A DNA stretch of 54,021 bases from a delta proteobacterium MLS_D (GCA_002030015.1 LQBH01000004.1:1-54021); one strand, 5' to 3'; shown: positions 26,380-34,995, counted from the first letter of the stretch. Translations and numbers: made by a program. The notes: generated from the letters alone by a model not told the origin.

Positions 26380-27655
26380 GGGTATAGGTTCCTTTCAGCA
26401 TGCTGTCGCGTTTTTCAACGCAGGCCGCGATGGATTCATCGATGATGGCGAGCCCCCTTCGAAGCACCTCTTCTTCGATTACCAGGGGCGGAAGGAATTT
26501 TATCACGTCGTGCTCAGCCCCCGAGCGTTCGATGACAAGGCCGCGTTCGAAGGCCTCCGAAGTCACGTTGCCGGCCATTCCCTGCTGGGGGAAACGAAGC
26601 CCGGCTATAAGGCCCCGGCCCCGCACTTCCAGTTCGAGATCGGCGTATTTGTTCGCGATGGCTTCCAGTTCGTCTCGTAAAATCTTTTCGCGGAAGCTGA
26701 GGGCCTCAATAAAATCACCGTTGTCCCAGTAACTGAGCAGCTCCGTCGAAGCCACAAAAGCCAGGTTGTTGCCCCGGAATGTTCCCGTGTGTTCGCCCGG
26801 TTTCCACTGGTCCAGTTCGGGCCGCATCAGCACCATGGCCAGGGGAAGGCCGGCGCCGATCGATTTTGAGAGGGTGATGATATCGGGATTGATGCCCGAG
26901 GGTTCAAAGCTGAAGAAGGTGCCGGTTCGTCCGTTTCCTATCTGCACATCATCCACGATGAGCAATATATCGAAATCACGGCAGATTTGCTCGATCTCTT
27001 TAAGCCACTCACTGCTCGCCACATTGATGCCGCCTTCGGCCTGGATCGTTTCCAGAATGACCGCGGCGGGCAGATCGACGCCGCTGCTCTGGTCTTCCAG
27101 GAATTTCCGCATGTATTGCGCCGTATTGATACCGTCGCCGAAGTACCCGTCGAAGGGCATGAATGAGACGTTGGTCCGGTTGATAAAAGCTTCGTCACGG
27201 TAAAAGGCATTGCCCGTCACGGCCATGGATCCCATGGTGAGGCCGTGAAACCCGTTGGTGAAAGCTATAACGTTTGATCTTCCCTTGACCATGCGGGCGA
27301 TTTTCAGGGCCGTTTCGACGGCGTTGGTTCCCGTGGGACCGGAAAACTGCACCTTGTATTCCATGTGGCGGGGTGCCAGGATGGTGTCGTAAAATTTCTG
27401 AAGGAAATTGACCTTCGCCGTGGTGGCCATGTCGAGACCGTGAATGATGCCGTCATTCTGCATGTATTCGATAAGGGCGCTTATGGCCGCCGGATTGTTA
27501 TGCCCGTAATTGAGCGCGCCCGCGCCGGCAAAGAAATCGATGTATTCTTTCCCCTGCTCGTCGTAGAGCATTGACCACTTGGCGGTCTTGAAGACCGTGG
27601 GGAAATGTCGCACGTAACTGCGTACCTGTGATTCGAGTTGTTCGATTATTCTCAT
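26360..27655 (-). CDS. ectB: Diaminobutyrate-2-oxoglutarate transaminase
   Basis: A 431-residue PLP-dependent class III aminotransferase producing L-2,4-diaminobutyrate from aspartate semialdehyde, the first ectoine-specific step. The cofactor lysine is K264 in TLSKSIGAG. The aspartate contacting the PLP ring lies in LIVDDVQIG (232-240). GPTGTNAVETALK and HTGTFRGNN are conserved in EctB. The ATG has AGGAGA upstream. ectA precedes it by 48 bases. Confidence 0.95.
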   Translation of the reverse strand: MRIIEQLESQVRSYVRHFPTVFKTAKWSMLYDEQGKEYIDFFAGAGALNYGHNNPAAISALIEYMQNDGIIHGLDMATTAKVNFLQKFYDTILAPRHMEYKVQFSGPTGTNAVETALKIARMVKGRSNVIAFTNGFHGLTMGSMAVTGNAFYRDEAFINRTNVSFMPFDGYFGDGINTAQYMRKFLEDQSSGVDLPAAVILETIQAEGGINVASSEWLKEIEQICRDFDILLIVDDVQIGNGRTGTFFSFEPSGINPDIITLSKSIGAGLPLAMVLMRPELDQWKPGEHTGTFRGNNLAFVASTELLSYWDNGDFIEALSFREKILRDELEAIANKYADLELEVRGRGLIAGLRFPQQGMAGNVTSEAFERGLVIERSGAEHDVIKFLPPLVIEEEVLRRGLAIIDESIAACVEKRDSMLKGTYTLDTEND

Positions 27656-27703
27656 GATGTGTCTCCTGTAAAAAAAGGTTTTTCGAACCTTCCCGTCCCA
27701 CCG

Positions 27704-28219
27704 TTATGGCCTGGCGAGAGGATCGATACGGATCAGAAGTTCTGCTTCATGATCCTCCGTTCCGAAAAGTTCTTCACTGTAACAGGGTTCCGTCGAGAAA
27801 GCCGCGTCCCGTTTTCCGGCGAAAGAACGGAAAAACGCCATGGACGCCCGGTTCGAAGGGGTTACCGTCGTTTCCAGGCATCGCGCGCGGCTCAATAGCT
27901 CCCGTTCAAGCAACGCCTCGAGCATTGTCGTCGCCAGCGAACGATTCCGCATGGATTCATCAACGGCTACCTGCCAGACGAAGATTGTCCCGGGCTTTTC
28001 GGGGGGGATATAAGCGGAAATAAAGCCCACTATCACTGATTCCCGCTCCGCCGTGATGCAGGTGTTTCGAAAATGGTCACACAGAAGCAGGTAGCAATAG
28101 AGAGAATTCAGATCCAGCGGCGGCGAGCGCCTGATAAGATCGTAAATCGCCGTGGCATCCTCGATTCGGGGTGCGCGAAGCGTTACATCTGTTTCCTCTC
28201 TGGTGCCTCGTGTTTCCAT
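27704..28219 (-). CDS. ectA: L-2,4-diaminobutyric acid acetyltransferase
   Basis: A 171-residue GNAT-family enzyme that acetylates diaminobutyrate, the second step to ectoine. LDLNSLYCYLLLCDHF is the EctA signature. GFISAYIPP, FVWQVAVDESMR and ETTVTPSNRASMAFF follow as in the family. It is the first gene of ectABC. No ectR regulator, ask_ect aspartokinase or ectD hydroxylase gene adjoins it. A good sigma-70-like promoter lies about 150 bases upstream. Confidence 0.94.
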   Translation of the reverse strand: METRGTREETDVTLRAPRIEDATAIYDLIRRSPPLDLNSLYCYLLLCDHFRNTCITAERESVIVGFISAYIPPEKPGTIFVWQVAVDESMRNRSLATTMLEALLERELLSRARCLETTVTPSNRASMAFFRSFAGKRDAAFSTEPCYSEELFGTEDHEAELLIRIDPLARP

Positions 28220-28368
28220 TGAAACGTTTCCACCTTTTCAGGTTCCTGTCACCTGTTCGACGTGCCATGAAGAGCAGTGCTCAGAACATCGTATTAAATC
28301 ATTCCGGGGGAATCTGGAAGGCCGTCCCTTGGACGTTATTCGGTTGTGCCGCAGCTGGTTATGCGACA

Positions 28369-28397
28369 TTTGTATACGAGGAGTCGGAGCTTGTCAA
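28369..28397 (-). promoter_or_regulatory. Candidate ectABC promoter
   Basis: On the minus strand a perfect TTGACA (28392-28397) is followed after 17 bases by TACAAA (28369-28374), with an overlapping TATACA two bases earlier. The start of ectA is about 150 bases downstream, leaving room for a leader or regulatory region. Confidence 0.45.
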
Positions 28398-28485
28398 GAA
28401 ATCATTTGGCAAAAGAGGCTTATAATATTGATATAATTACTGTTTTCTAAAGATTTGCCTGCCTGGAATCACGGCGCTTACCTTT

Positions 28486-30414
28486 TCAGCGAAGTTTCTT
28501 GAGACGCCGCCGGCGCATGAGTGCAACTGTGAGAAACGGCGCCGCAACGACTACCGCCAGCAGGGCGACCACGGTCCAGGTTATCGCTGTCCCGCCGCGC
28601 ACCAGGTGAACCGGGTTCCAGGACGGTTTCACCACGATGCGACCTTCGGGCGCCGCGTAGCGTTCCGGCACGTCGGGCATGCCGTCGCCGGTTTTGTCGG
28701 GAAAACTCTGCAGGTAGGAGACGAGCGACAGCCATTCCTTGACTTCTCCATTCGCGCCGGAGACAATGCCGTCGGTCATGTTCGCCAGGGGGACACCCCG
28801 GCTGTCTTTCAGTTCCATTGATAAAAGGCCGTGTGAAACAGTGCTGATGTAGTCCACCATGTAGGCGGTGTAGAGATTAGCGGTTACGCGGTACAGGCGG
28901 TCACTCTCGACGGGAACGAAGGTACCCGTTTCGTCCTGCACCTCAAGAGACATGACCCGGTCGAAGGGCAGCCGCCGGGGGTTGTAAACGCACCGGAGAC
29001 CCGACACCTGAAGATGGGCGTCCCTTTTCATGGCCGACACCGTGGTTTCGACCTCCATGAGCTGTTTCAGCTCCCGTCCCGTCAGCCGGCCGGTGATGAG
29101 CGGATACCCCGCCCGCCCGTCCGGACCGATGCCCAGAGAGAGAATCCTGAAAACATCGGCGGCGGTGACGGGTCCTTTCCGCATATAATCGCGTATGTGT
29201 CCCACCGGTTGTATCGCCGTGTGCACGTACTCGTAGCGGTCGCCCTCTGCTTTTTCAACGGCGAAGCGATAGGAATCGGTGATCAGGTTTCCCAGGCCCG
29301 TCTCGCCGGGGTGTTTCGACATCACTGCGAGGGTTTCGCTGGAAAAATTGCTGTGGGCGATAACCCGATTAAAGGAGAGGTCCAGTGGGGCGAGTATCTC
29401 GTCGTCGATCCGGTTTTTAAAGGAATGGACTTCGGCCGCGATAACCTCATTTTCGGGAATGTCGGAGGAAATCGTCCGCAGCCGGTAAGAGAGAACGCGC
29501 GGTTTTTCTTCGGGAGAAACGGCTGTTTCGAGAATTCCGAGGAACGCCCCGTAGCATCCCGCCGAGACAATATACGTGTCGCCGACGACGACGGGTTCCG
29601 TGAACACCGTATGTGTGTGACCACTGATGAGGACATCAATGCCGGGAACCTGCTCCGCGATATGTTCGTCCTCGGAATATTTTTTCTCAGGCGACGTTCC
29701 CGTGTGTGACAGGCAGATAACAATATCGACTTTTTCACGGTTTCTTAGAATGTCCACTACGCGCCGGCACTCCTCCACCGGGTCGGAGAAGGTAACCGGA
29801 GTGGCGAAGGGGGCGTCCACCTGGGCCTTTTCGCCCAGGATGCCGAAGATGCCGGCACGGATGCCGTTTCTTTCAATCACCAGGTAGTCCTGGACGGGGT
29901 ACCGGCGGAATTCCTCCTTCAGGGATTGATCCCGGGGATCGTCATCGGTGAAGATGACGTTTGACGCCGTGATGACGGGAGGATTATCTATTTTGTGCCG
30001 CGCGGCGGCAAGGGCTCTCGCCAGTCCGTCGGGCTTGAAGTCGTATTCGTGATTGCCGATGGTCACGGCATCGTACCCCATGCGGTCCAGGAGACGCAAT
30101 TCGCAGGATTCTTTCATGAACAGGGTATGAAAAAGGGTGCCCATGCTGAAATCACCGGCGTCCAGCAGCAGAACGGCATTTCCGTGTGCCGCCCGTTCTT
30201 CTTTGATTGCTTCGGCAAGCCTGGCGAATCCGCCGATCGTGACAAATCCGCCGTCGGGTTCAGCGTGACGCTGGGGGAGAAAGTAGGAATGGAGATCATG
30301 CGTAAAAAGAATGGTCAGGCGCCGTTCTTCGGGAGGCTGTGCTGTGACGGTGGTCGCACAGATAAAAAAGACAACAAAAAACAGAAAACCCGCAAGACCT
30401 GTCTTTCGCGTCAT
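28486..30414 (-). CDS. Membrane-anchored 5'-nucleotidase/metallophosphatase (UshA family)
   Basis: A 642-residue exported phosphatase expected to release phosphate from nucleotides in the periplasm or at the cell surface. A signal peptide covers about 1-25. The metallophosphatase domain has THDLHSY, DAGDFSMGT, GNHEYDF and SGHTHT. A 5'-nucleotidase C-terminal domain follows (GNLITDSYRFAVEKA and later). Unlike UshA, it ends in a hydrophobic helix (VVALLAVVVAAPFLTVAL) and a basic RRRRLKK tail, which should anchor it in the inner membrane. GGAGG precedes the ATG. Substrate range is not readable. Confidence 0.88.
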   Translation of the reverse strand: MTRKTGLAGFLFFVVFFICATTVTAQPPEERRLTILFTHDLHSYFLPQRHAEPDGGFVTIGGFARLAEAIKEERAAHGNAVLLLDAGDFSMGTLFHTLFMKESCELRLLDRMGYDAVTIGNHEYDFKPDGLARALAAARHKIDNPPVITASNVIFTDDDPRDQSLKEEFRRYPVQDYLVIERNGIRAGIFGILGEKAQVDAPFATPVTFSDPVEECRRVVDILRNREKVDIVICLSHTGTSPEKKYSEDEHIAEQVPGIDVLISGHTHTVFTEPVVVGDTYIVSAGCYGAFLGILETAVSPEEKPRVLSYRLRTISSDIPENEVIAAEVHSFKNRIDDEILAPLDLSFNRVIAHSNFSSETLAVMSKHPGETGLGNLITDSYRFAVEKAEGDRYEYVHTAIQPVGHIRDYMRKGPVTAADVFRILSLGIGPDGRAGYPLITGRLTGRELKQLMEVETTVSAMKRDAHLQVSGLRCVYNPRRLPFDRVMSLEVQDETGTFVPVESDRLYRVTANLYTAYMVDYISTVSHGLLSMELKDSRGVPLANMTDGIVSGANGEVKEWLSLVSYLQSFPDKTGDGMPDVPERYAAPEGRIVVKPSWNPVHLVRGGTAITWTVVALLAVVVAAPFLTVALMRRRRLKKLR

Positions 30415-30511
30415 GACAGTATACCTCCGTGTGAAAAAACTATTACAGAGAAGCCGCGGCCTGTCAATCGGAATCCCGGTGCGCCGTCAGGAGGCTCGAA
30501 AATCCCGGAAA

Positions 30512-30949
30512 TCAGGATGACGGTTCCCAGAGATAGAGATCCGTTTCTTCGTCAAACCGCCGTTCCAGGGGTGCTCCTTCGAAGACTTCCACCATAAATT
30601 CGCAGGCGAAGGCGATGTTGCCTTCCGCGAGGTGCCCGCCGTAGGTCCGTCCGTCGCTGTCGGCGAGCGTTATATGGGCGTGAACGAAGGGTTCGCCGTC
30701 CCGGAGTGAAATATTGCCGGAAAGAGAGGTGATTTCCAGGGGGCGGTCGAGTTGGTTGTACCGGTATTCCCGTGCCTGCTGATCATAGTAGCCCAGGCGG
30801 GCCTTTTCGACGGCGCCGATGGCCTCCACGCGTCCCAGTCTGATTCCTTCACGCCGGCACAGTTCGTTTACTGCTTCCAGGATGTCACTGCCTCTGGAAA
30901 GCCTGCCCATGTAACGGGTTTTTGACTGTACGATGTGTATACAATTCAT
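30512..30949 (-). CDS. PPC/DUF296-domain protein
   Basis: A 145-residue single-domain protein of the PPC (DUF296, PD1-like) family. The family is found alone in bacteria and beside AT-hooks in plant DNA-binding proteins; the bacterial role is unknown. Typical elements are GRVEAIGAVEKARLGYYD, the histidine-rich VHAHITLADSDG and YGGHLAEG. The start ten codons downstream of the longest frame is chosen because GGGAGG lies seven bases before it. It ends about 100 bases after the nucleotidase start on the same strand. A distant paralogue is encoded at 42489-42935. Confidence 0.8.
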   Translation of the reverse strand: MNCIHIVQSKTRYMGRLSRGSDILEAVNELCRREGIRLGRVEAIGAVEKARLGYYDQQAREYRYNQLDRPLEITSLSGNISLRDGEPFVHAHITLADSDGRTYGGHLAEGNIAFACEFMVEVFEGAPLERRFDEETDLYLWEPSS

Positions 30950-31000
30950 GGGAACCTCCCGGCCGGCTTTTTCTTTCACCGGCCCGTCGTTGTGGCGCCG

Positions 31001-33226
31001 TCAGGCGCATTCACTGTAGCCGCAAATGCGGCAGACAGCGCATCCTCCCTCGTGTTCAAGGATGCCGCCGCAGTCCGGGCAGGCGCCCCTGAGAAAGACC
31101 GGTTTTTCCTGGACAGCGCCGTAACCGTTGGCTGTCATGTGGGCCTGGATCGCCTTGGCGACGGCATCCGCGCAGGACAACACCTTGTTTTCACCGAATC
31201 CCGAAGGTGAATGGCATGAAATCCCCTGGAGTTGCTTGACGACCTGGCGGCCCTGAATGCCGCTCCGCCAGGCAAGCGACACCAGGCGGCCGATGGCTTC
31301 GCACTGCGACGCGGCACAACCGCCCGCCTTTCCCATGGTGGTAAAGAGTTCGAAGAGTCCCGTCTTGTCTTCGTTGATGGTTATATAAATGGGGCCGCAT
31401 CCCGTCTGCAACTGGTAGGTCCAGCCCTTCAATACCCGCGGCCGTTCGCGCTTCACGGGCAATTGTTTGTCCACGCGGCCGTCCTCTTCCTGTGCTGTCG
31501 CAGTGCCCCTGGAAAGTACCTGGTGGTCGCGTGAACCGTCGCGGTAAATCGTGACACCCTTGCAGTCCAGTTTCCAGGCCAGTTCATAAACGGTGGCCAC
31601 ATCTTCCACGGTTGCACTTTTGGCGAAGTTGACGGTTTTGCTCACGGCGTTGTCCGTGTATGCCTGAAAGGCGGCCTGCATGCGAATGTGAACGTCCGGT
31701 AAGATGTCATGCGCGGTGACGAAGACCTTCCGGGTATTTTCGGGAATGTCGTCCATATCGCGGACTGAACCGTTTCGGGCGATCTCTTCCATCAGTTCGG
31801 TTGAATAAAAGCCCTGATCCCGCGCCATACGCTCGAAAATGGGGTGTACTTCCACCAGGATATCATTGTCCATGACCTGTCGCACATACGAGACGGCGAA
31901 AATCGGCTCGACTCCGGAAGAGGCGTTGGCTATGATCGAGATCGTTCCCGTGGGAGCCACGGTGGTGACCGTGGCATTGCGGATCGGGGGTTCGCCCCGC
32001 TGTTCGAAAAGCGACCCGGTGAAATTCGGAAAGGGTCCTCTCTGTTCGGCAAGTGTCCGTGAGGCTTCAATTCCTTCATTCTGAATGAATTTCATAACCG
32101 TACCGGCCAGTTCGACAGCCTCCGGCGAGTCATACGGAACGCCCAATAGAATGAGCATGTCGGCCCATCCCATGACTCCCAGACCGATTTTGCGGTTTCC
32201 CATGGTCATGTTCTTGATTTCCGGCAGGGGGTAGTGATTGGCCTCCACCACATTATCCAGAAAGTGCACCGACAGGTGAACAATGTCCTTCAGTCGATTC
32301 CAGTCAACGGCGCCGTCCGTCACGAACTTTCCAAGGTTGATCGATCCGAGATTGCAGGATTCATAGGGCAACAGCGGTTGTTCGCCGCAGGGATTTGTTG
32401 ATTCGATGGTTCCCACGTGGGGCGTGGGATTGTCGCGGTTCAGGCGGTCCAGAAAGACAATGCCCGGCTCGCCGTTGTCCCAGGCCTGGTTCACGATTCT
32501 GTTGAACACCTTCCGCGCGTTGAGTGTTCCCACAACCTCGCCGTTGCGGGGGTTGACGAGATCGTAGTTTTCATCCCGTCCGACGGCTTCCATGAAGGCT
32601 TCCGTGACCCCGACGGAAATATTGAAATTATTGAGCTGCTTCTTGTCGGCTTTGCACATGATGAAATCCATGATGTCGGGATGGTCTACTCGAAGGATTC
32701 CCATGTTGGCACCCCGCCGCGTTCCGCCCTGCTTGATGGTCTCCGTCGCAACGTCGAAAACACGCATGAACGAGATGGGCCCGCTGGAAACGCCGGTTGT
32801 GCTCTTGACCACGTCGCTGGCAGGCCGCAGGCGTGAAAAAGAAAATCCCGTGCCGCCTCCCGATTTGTGAATCAATGCCGTGTGTTTCACGGCGTCGAAT
32901 ATTTCTTCCATGGAATCGCCCACCGGTAAAACGAAACAGGCTGCCAGCTGGCCCAGTTCGCGTCCCGCGTTCATCAGCGTCGGGGAATTGGGCATAAACT
33001 CAAGACGTGCCATCATGTCGTAGAACCGGTCTGCCAGTTCCTTCGTCTCGGATTTCGAATCGAACACGGTATCGGCTTCGGCTATGGTGCGGGCGACCCG
33101 CCGGAACATGTCCGCCGGGGTTTCAAGAACCTTGCCGTCACGGTCCCGTTTCAGGTATCGCCGTTCCAGGACGGTGACGGCGTTGGTTGAGAGCTGTGGT
33201 TCCGGCGGTGAAACGTTCCGACTCAT
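31001..33226 (-). CDS. nrdJ: Vitamin B12-dependent (class II) ribonucleotide reductase
   Basis: An adenosylcobalamin-dependent enzyme of 741 residues making deoxyribonucleotides without oxygen. Active-site elements match RNR: CFVLP with the first redox cysteine, NPCGE with the radical cysteine and its Asn/Glu partners, and SCNLGSINL with the second redox cysteine. A C-terminal zinc-ribbon-like tail holds CPDCGG and CRICGYSEC. The ATG at 33226 is preferred over the longer frame because AAGGAGAAG sits just upstream. Two candidate NrdR boxes lie before the gene. It is a long NrdJ, common in anaerobes. Confidence 0.95.
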   Translation of the reverse strand: MSRNVSPPEPQLSTNAVTVLERRYLKRDRDGKVLETPADMFRRVARTIAEADTVFDSKSETKELADRFYDMMARLEFMPNSPTLMNAGRELGQLAACFVLPVGDSMEEIFDAVKHTALIHKSGGGTGFSFSRLRPASDVVKSTTGVSSGPISFMRVFDVATETIKQGGTRRGANMGILRVDHPDIMDFIMCKADKKQLNNFNISVGVTEAFMEAVGRDENYDLVNPRNGEVVGTLNARKVFNRIVNQAWDNGEPGIVFLDRLNRDNPTPHVGTIESTNPCGEQPLLPYESCNLGSINLGKFVTDGAVDWNRLKDIVHLSVHFLDNVVEANHYPLPEIKNMTMGNRKIGLGVMGWADMLILLGVPYDSPEAVELAGTVMKFIQNEGIEASRTLAEQRGPFPNFTGSLFEQRGEPPIRNATVTTVAPTGTISIIANASSGVEPIFAVSYVRQVMDNDILVEVHPIFERMARDQGFYSTELMEEIARNGSVRDMDDIPENTRKVFVTAHDILPDVHIRMQAAFQAYTDNAVSKTVNFAKSATVEDVATVYELAWKLDCKGVTIYRDGSRDHQVLSRGTATAQEEDGRVDKQLPVKRERPRVLKGWTYQLQTGCGPIYITINEDKTGLFELFTTMGKAGGCAASQCEAIGRLVSLAWRSGIQGRQVVKQLQGISCHSPSGFGENKVLSCADAVAKAIQAHMTANGYGAVQEKPVFLRGACPDCGGILEHEGGCAVCRICGYSECA

Positions 33227-33270
33227 GATGTTCTTCTCCTTGGAAATAGTTGATAATTTCAGGAATAAAT

Positions 33271-33316
33271 ACGCTATATATAGACAGGTTCTTAATATGA
33301 CCACAATATATGGGGG
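33271..33316 (-). promoter_or_regulatory. Two candidate NrdR boxes upstream of nrdJ
   Basis: ACGCTATATATAGACA (33271-33286) and CCACAATATATGGGGG (33301-33316) both resemble the NrdR consensus ACACWATATATWGTGT. Their centres are 30 bases apart, close to three helical turns, which is the usual arrangement for the nucleotide-sensing repressor NrdR. They lie 45-90 bases before the nrdJ start. Confidence 0.55.
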
Positions 33317-33366
33317 GTGTCAATGGTATTTTATCGTGCGGGAATAAATTTCACCGCATCACATTT

Positions 33367-33396
33367 TTGACAGAAAGTCGCCGGTTGTGCTTTACT
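33367..33396 (+). promoter_or_regulatory. Candidate nitroreductase promoter
   Basis: A perfect TTGACA (33367-33372) is followed after 18 bases by TTTACT (33391-33396), about 65 bases before the nitroreductase ATG. The -10 box is weak. Confidence 0.35.
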
Positions 33397-33458
33397 TCCC
33401 TCGGCCGGTACTACCAGGAGATTCAAAAAATCCCATATTGCATGAAAGAGGAGGACCC

Positions 33459-34127
33459 ATGAAACTGCACGAGGCAATTCTGAAGCGCAGGAGCATTCGC
33501 GGCTATCTTCCCGACCCGGTGCCGCGGGAAATACTCGAGGACATAATCGCTCTTTCACTTAGGGCGCCGTCTGCCATGAACACGCAGCCCTGGGAAGTTA
33601 CCGTTGTCACCGGCGAACCCCTGGAAGAGCTGCGTCGGGCCCACACGGAACTGCTGCGGGCCGGTACGCCCCCACGTTCGGATTTCGGCGCGGTGAAACC
33701 CTTCGAAGGTGTCTATAAGGAGCGGCAGCGGGCGTTGGGCTTCGCGCTCTATGGTTACCTCGGAATTGAGAGAGATGATAAAGAAAAGCGTGCGGAATGG
33801 ACCATGAAGGGATTCCGCGGTTTCGAGGCCCCCGCGTTGATTGTGATCGCCGCCGATGAGAATCTCGACGACCGTGTTGCGGCTTCCGATATAGGGGGCC
33901 TTGCCCAGACAATATGTCTGACCGCCCTTGATCACGGACTGGGAACATGCATCAACACCCAGGGAGTGGCCTATCCCCAGTTGGTGCGTGAGATAACGGG
34001 CATGCCCGAAACGAAAAAACTCCACCTCTGCATTGCCGTCGGTTATCCCGATGAAGACGATCCGGCCAACCGCCTTGTGAGTGACCGTGAGCCAGCGGAA
34101 AACGTAACGACCTGGGTGGGTTTTTAA
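33459..34127 (+). CDS. Nitroreductase-family flavoprotein
   Basis: A 222-residue FMN-dependent oxidoreductase of the nitroreductase superfamily, probably cytoplasmic and using NAD(P)H. The N-terminus AILKRRSIRGY with an FMN-phosphate arginine motif, LRAPSAMNTQPWE, and the later GLAQTICLTALDHGLGTCI and IAVGYPDED segments are typical. The ATG at 33459 is chosen because GAGGAGG lies just before it; the longer frame starts in non-coding sequence. The physiological substrate is unknown. Its stop codon overlaps the left end of the RAYT element. Confidence 0.87.
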   Translation: MKLHEAILKRRSIRGYLPDPVPREILEDIIALSLRAPSAMNTQPWEVTVVTGEPLEELRRAHTELLRAGTPPRSDFGAVKPFEGVYKERQRALGFALYGYLGIERDDKEKRAEWTMKGFRGFEAPALIVIAADENLDDRVAASDIGGLAQTICLTALDHGLGTCINTQGVAYPQLVREITGMPETKKLHLCIAVGYPDEDDPANRLVSDREPAENVTTWVGF

Positions 34128-34186
34128 TTCCGGGGACATAACACTTAATTATTGACTCGACAGGAAAACGACGGTACGGACATCAT

Positions 34187-34867
34187 ATGCCACGACTGTC
34201 CCGCATAGTAGTCACCGGGTTTCCCCATCACGTTACGCAGCGCGGCGTGCGATCAATGGATATCTTCGCCGATGATCATGACAGGAGTCAGTATGTACAC
34301 TTCATGCGCGAGGAATCCCGGAGACACGAAATGGAGATTCTCGCCTGGTGCCTGATGACGAACCATGTTCACTTCATCGTCGTACCCCACAGTGAAACCT
34401 CTCTTGCCCGTGGATTCGGCGAAGCCCATAAGCGATACACGCGCATGAAAAATTTCCGCGAAGCTACCCGCGGGTATCTTTTCCAGGGCCGTTTCAGTTC
34501 CTCTGTTCTTGATGAGCCCCATCTGCTTGCCGCAACCCGTTACGTCGAGAACAATCCCGTCGCCGCGGGAATGGTGCGCTGTGCCTGGCACTATCAGTGG
34601 TCTAGTGCGGCTTTTCACGTAGGTGATGTGGAAGAGGATCCTCTGGTGAAAGACAAAAGCCTTTGGGATCTGGTAGGTGATTGGCGGTCTTTCCTGGAGG
34701 AAGGTGCTCGTCGCGGTACGGGGGATGCGGAAAATCTGGTCATGAAAGCGACACGTACGGGCCGTCCTGCAGGGGACAGCGACTTTATAAAGAAGATAGA
34801 GAGACTGACCGATCGTGACTTGAGTCGGAAAAAGCCGGGGCCGAAGGGGAAAAGGGGCGATAATTAA
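34187..34867 (+). CDS. REP-associated tyrosine transposase (RAYT, Y1_Tnp/IS200-like)
   Basis: A 226-residue single-strand DNA transposase of the TnpA_REP group. The HUH motif is H60-V-H62 in NHVHFIVVP, and the likely catalytic tyrosine is Y119 in ATRYVENNPVAAGM. The N-terminal MPRLSRIVV...HHVTQRG is typical of RAYTs. The lysine-rich C-terminus (SRKKPGPKGKRGDN) ends at a TAA lying inside the right inverted repeat. The frame and motifs are intact, so the protein may be active. RAYTs are usually single-copy and chromosomal, and are thought to disperse palindromic REP sequences. Confidence 0.88.
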   Translation: MPRLSRIVVTGFPHHVTQRGVRSMDIFADDHDRSQYVHFMREESRRHEMEILAWCLMTNHVHFIVVPHSETSLARGFGEAHKRYTRMKNFREATRGYLFQGRFSSSVLDEPHLLAATRYVENNPVAAGMVRCAWHYQWSSAAFHVGDVEEDPLVKDKSLWDLVGDWRSFLEEGARRGTGDAENLVMKATRTGRPAGDSDFIKKIERLTDRDLSRKKPGPKGKRGDN

Positions 34868-34992
34868 GTGTTATGTCCCCCGAATTCGTGTAAAGAAGAT
34901 AGAGAGACTGACCGATCGTGACTTGAGTCGGAAAAAGCCGGGGCCGAAGGGGGAAAAGGGGCGATAATTAAGTGTTATGTCCCCCGAATTCG
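34788..34992. repeat. Tandem duplication of the RAYT 3' end, about 102 bases
   Basis: Bases 34788-34888 and 34891-34992 are identical except for one extra G in the second copy. Each holds the last 26 codons of the transposase frame plus the right inverted repeat. The second copy has no start of its own and is a non-coding remnant. Confidence 0.92.
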
Positions 34993-34995
34993 GGG

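Larger units (their letters stand above)
34126..34992 (+). mobile_element. RAYT element with terminal inverted repeats
   Basis: An insertion lying almost exactly between the stop codons of the nitroreductase gene and ettA. The left end (34126-34154) and right end (34858-34887) are inverted repeats about 29 bases long. They share GGGGACATAACACTTAATTA, which on the right appears in reverse complement. The right end is present twice because of a 103-base tandem duplication. The one gene inside encodes a Y1 HUH transposase. Confidence 0.7.

Noticed and set aside
28391-28426. TTGTCA and TATAAT on the plus strand as a promoter
   Set aside because: The spacing is 24 bases, too long, and no plus-strand gene follows. 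The same TGTCAA serves better as a minus-strand -35 box for ectA.
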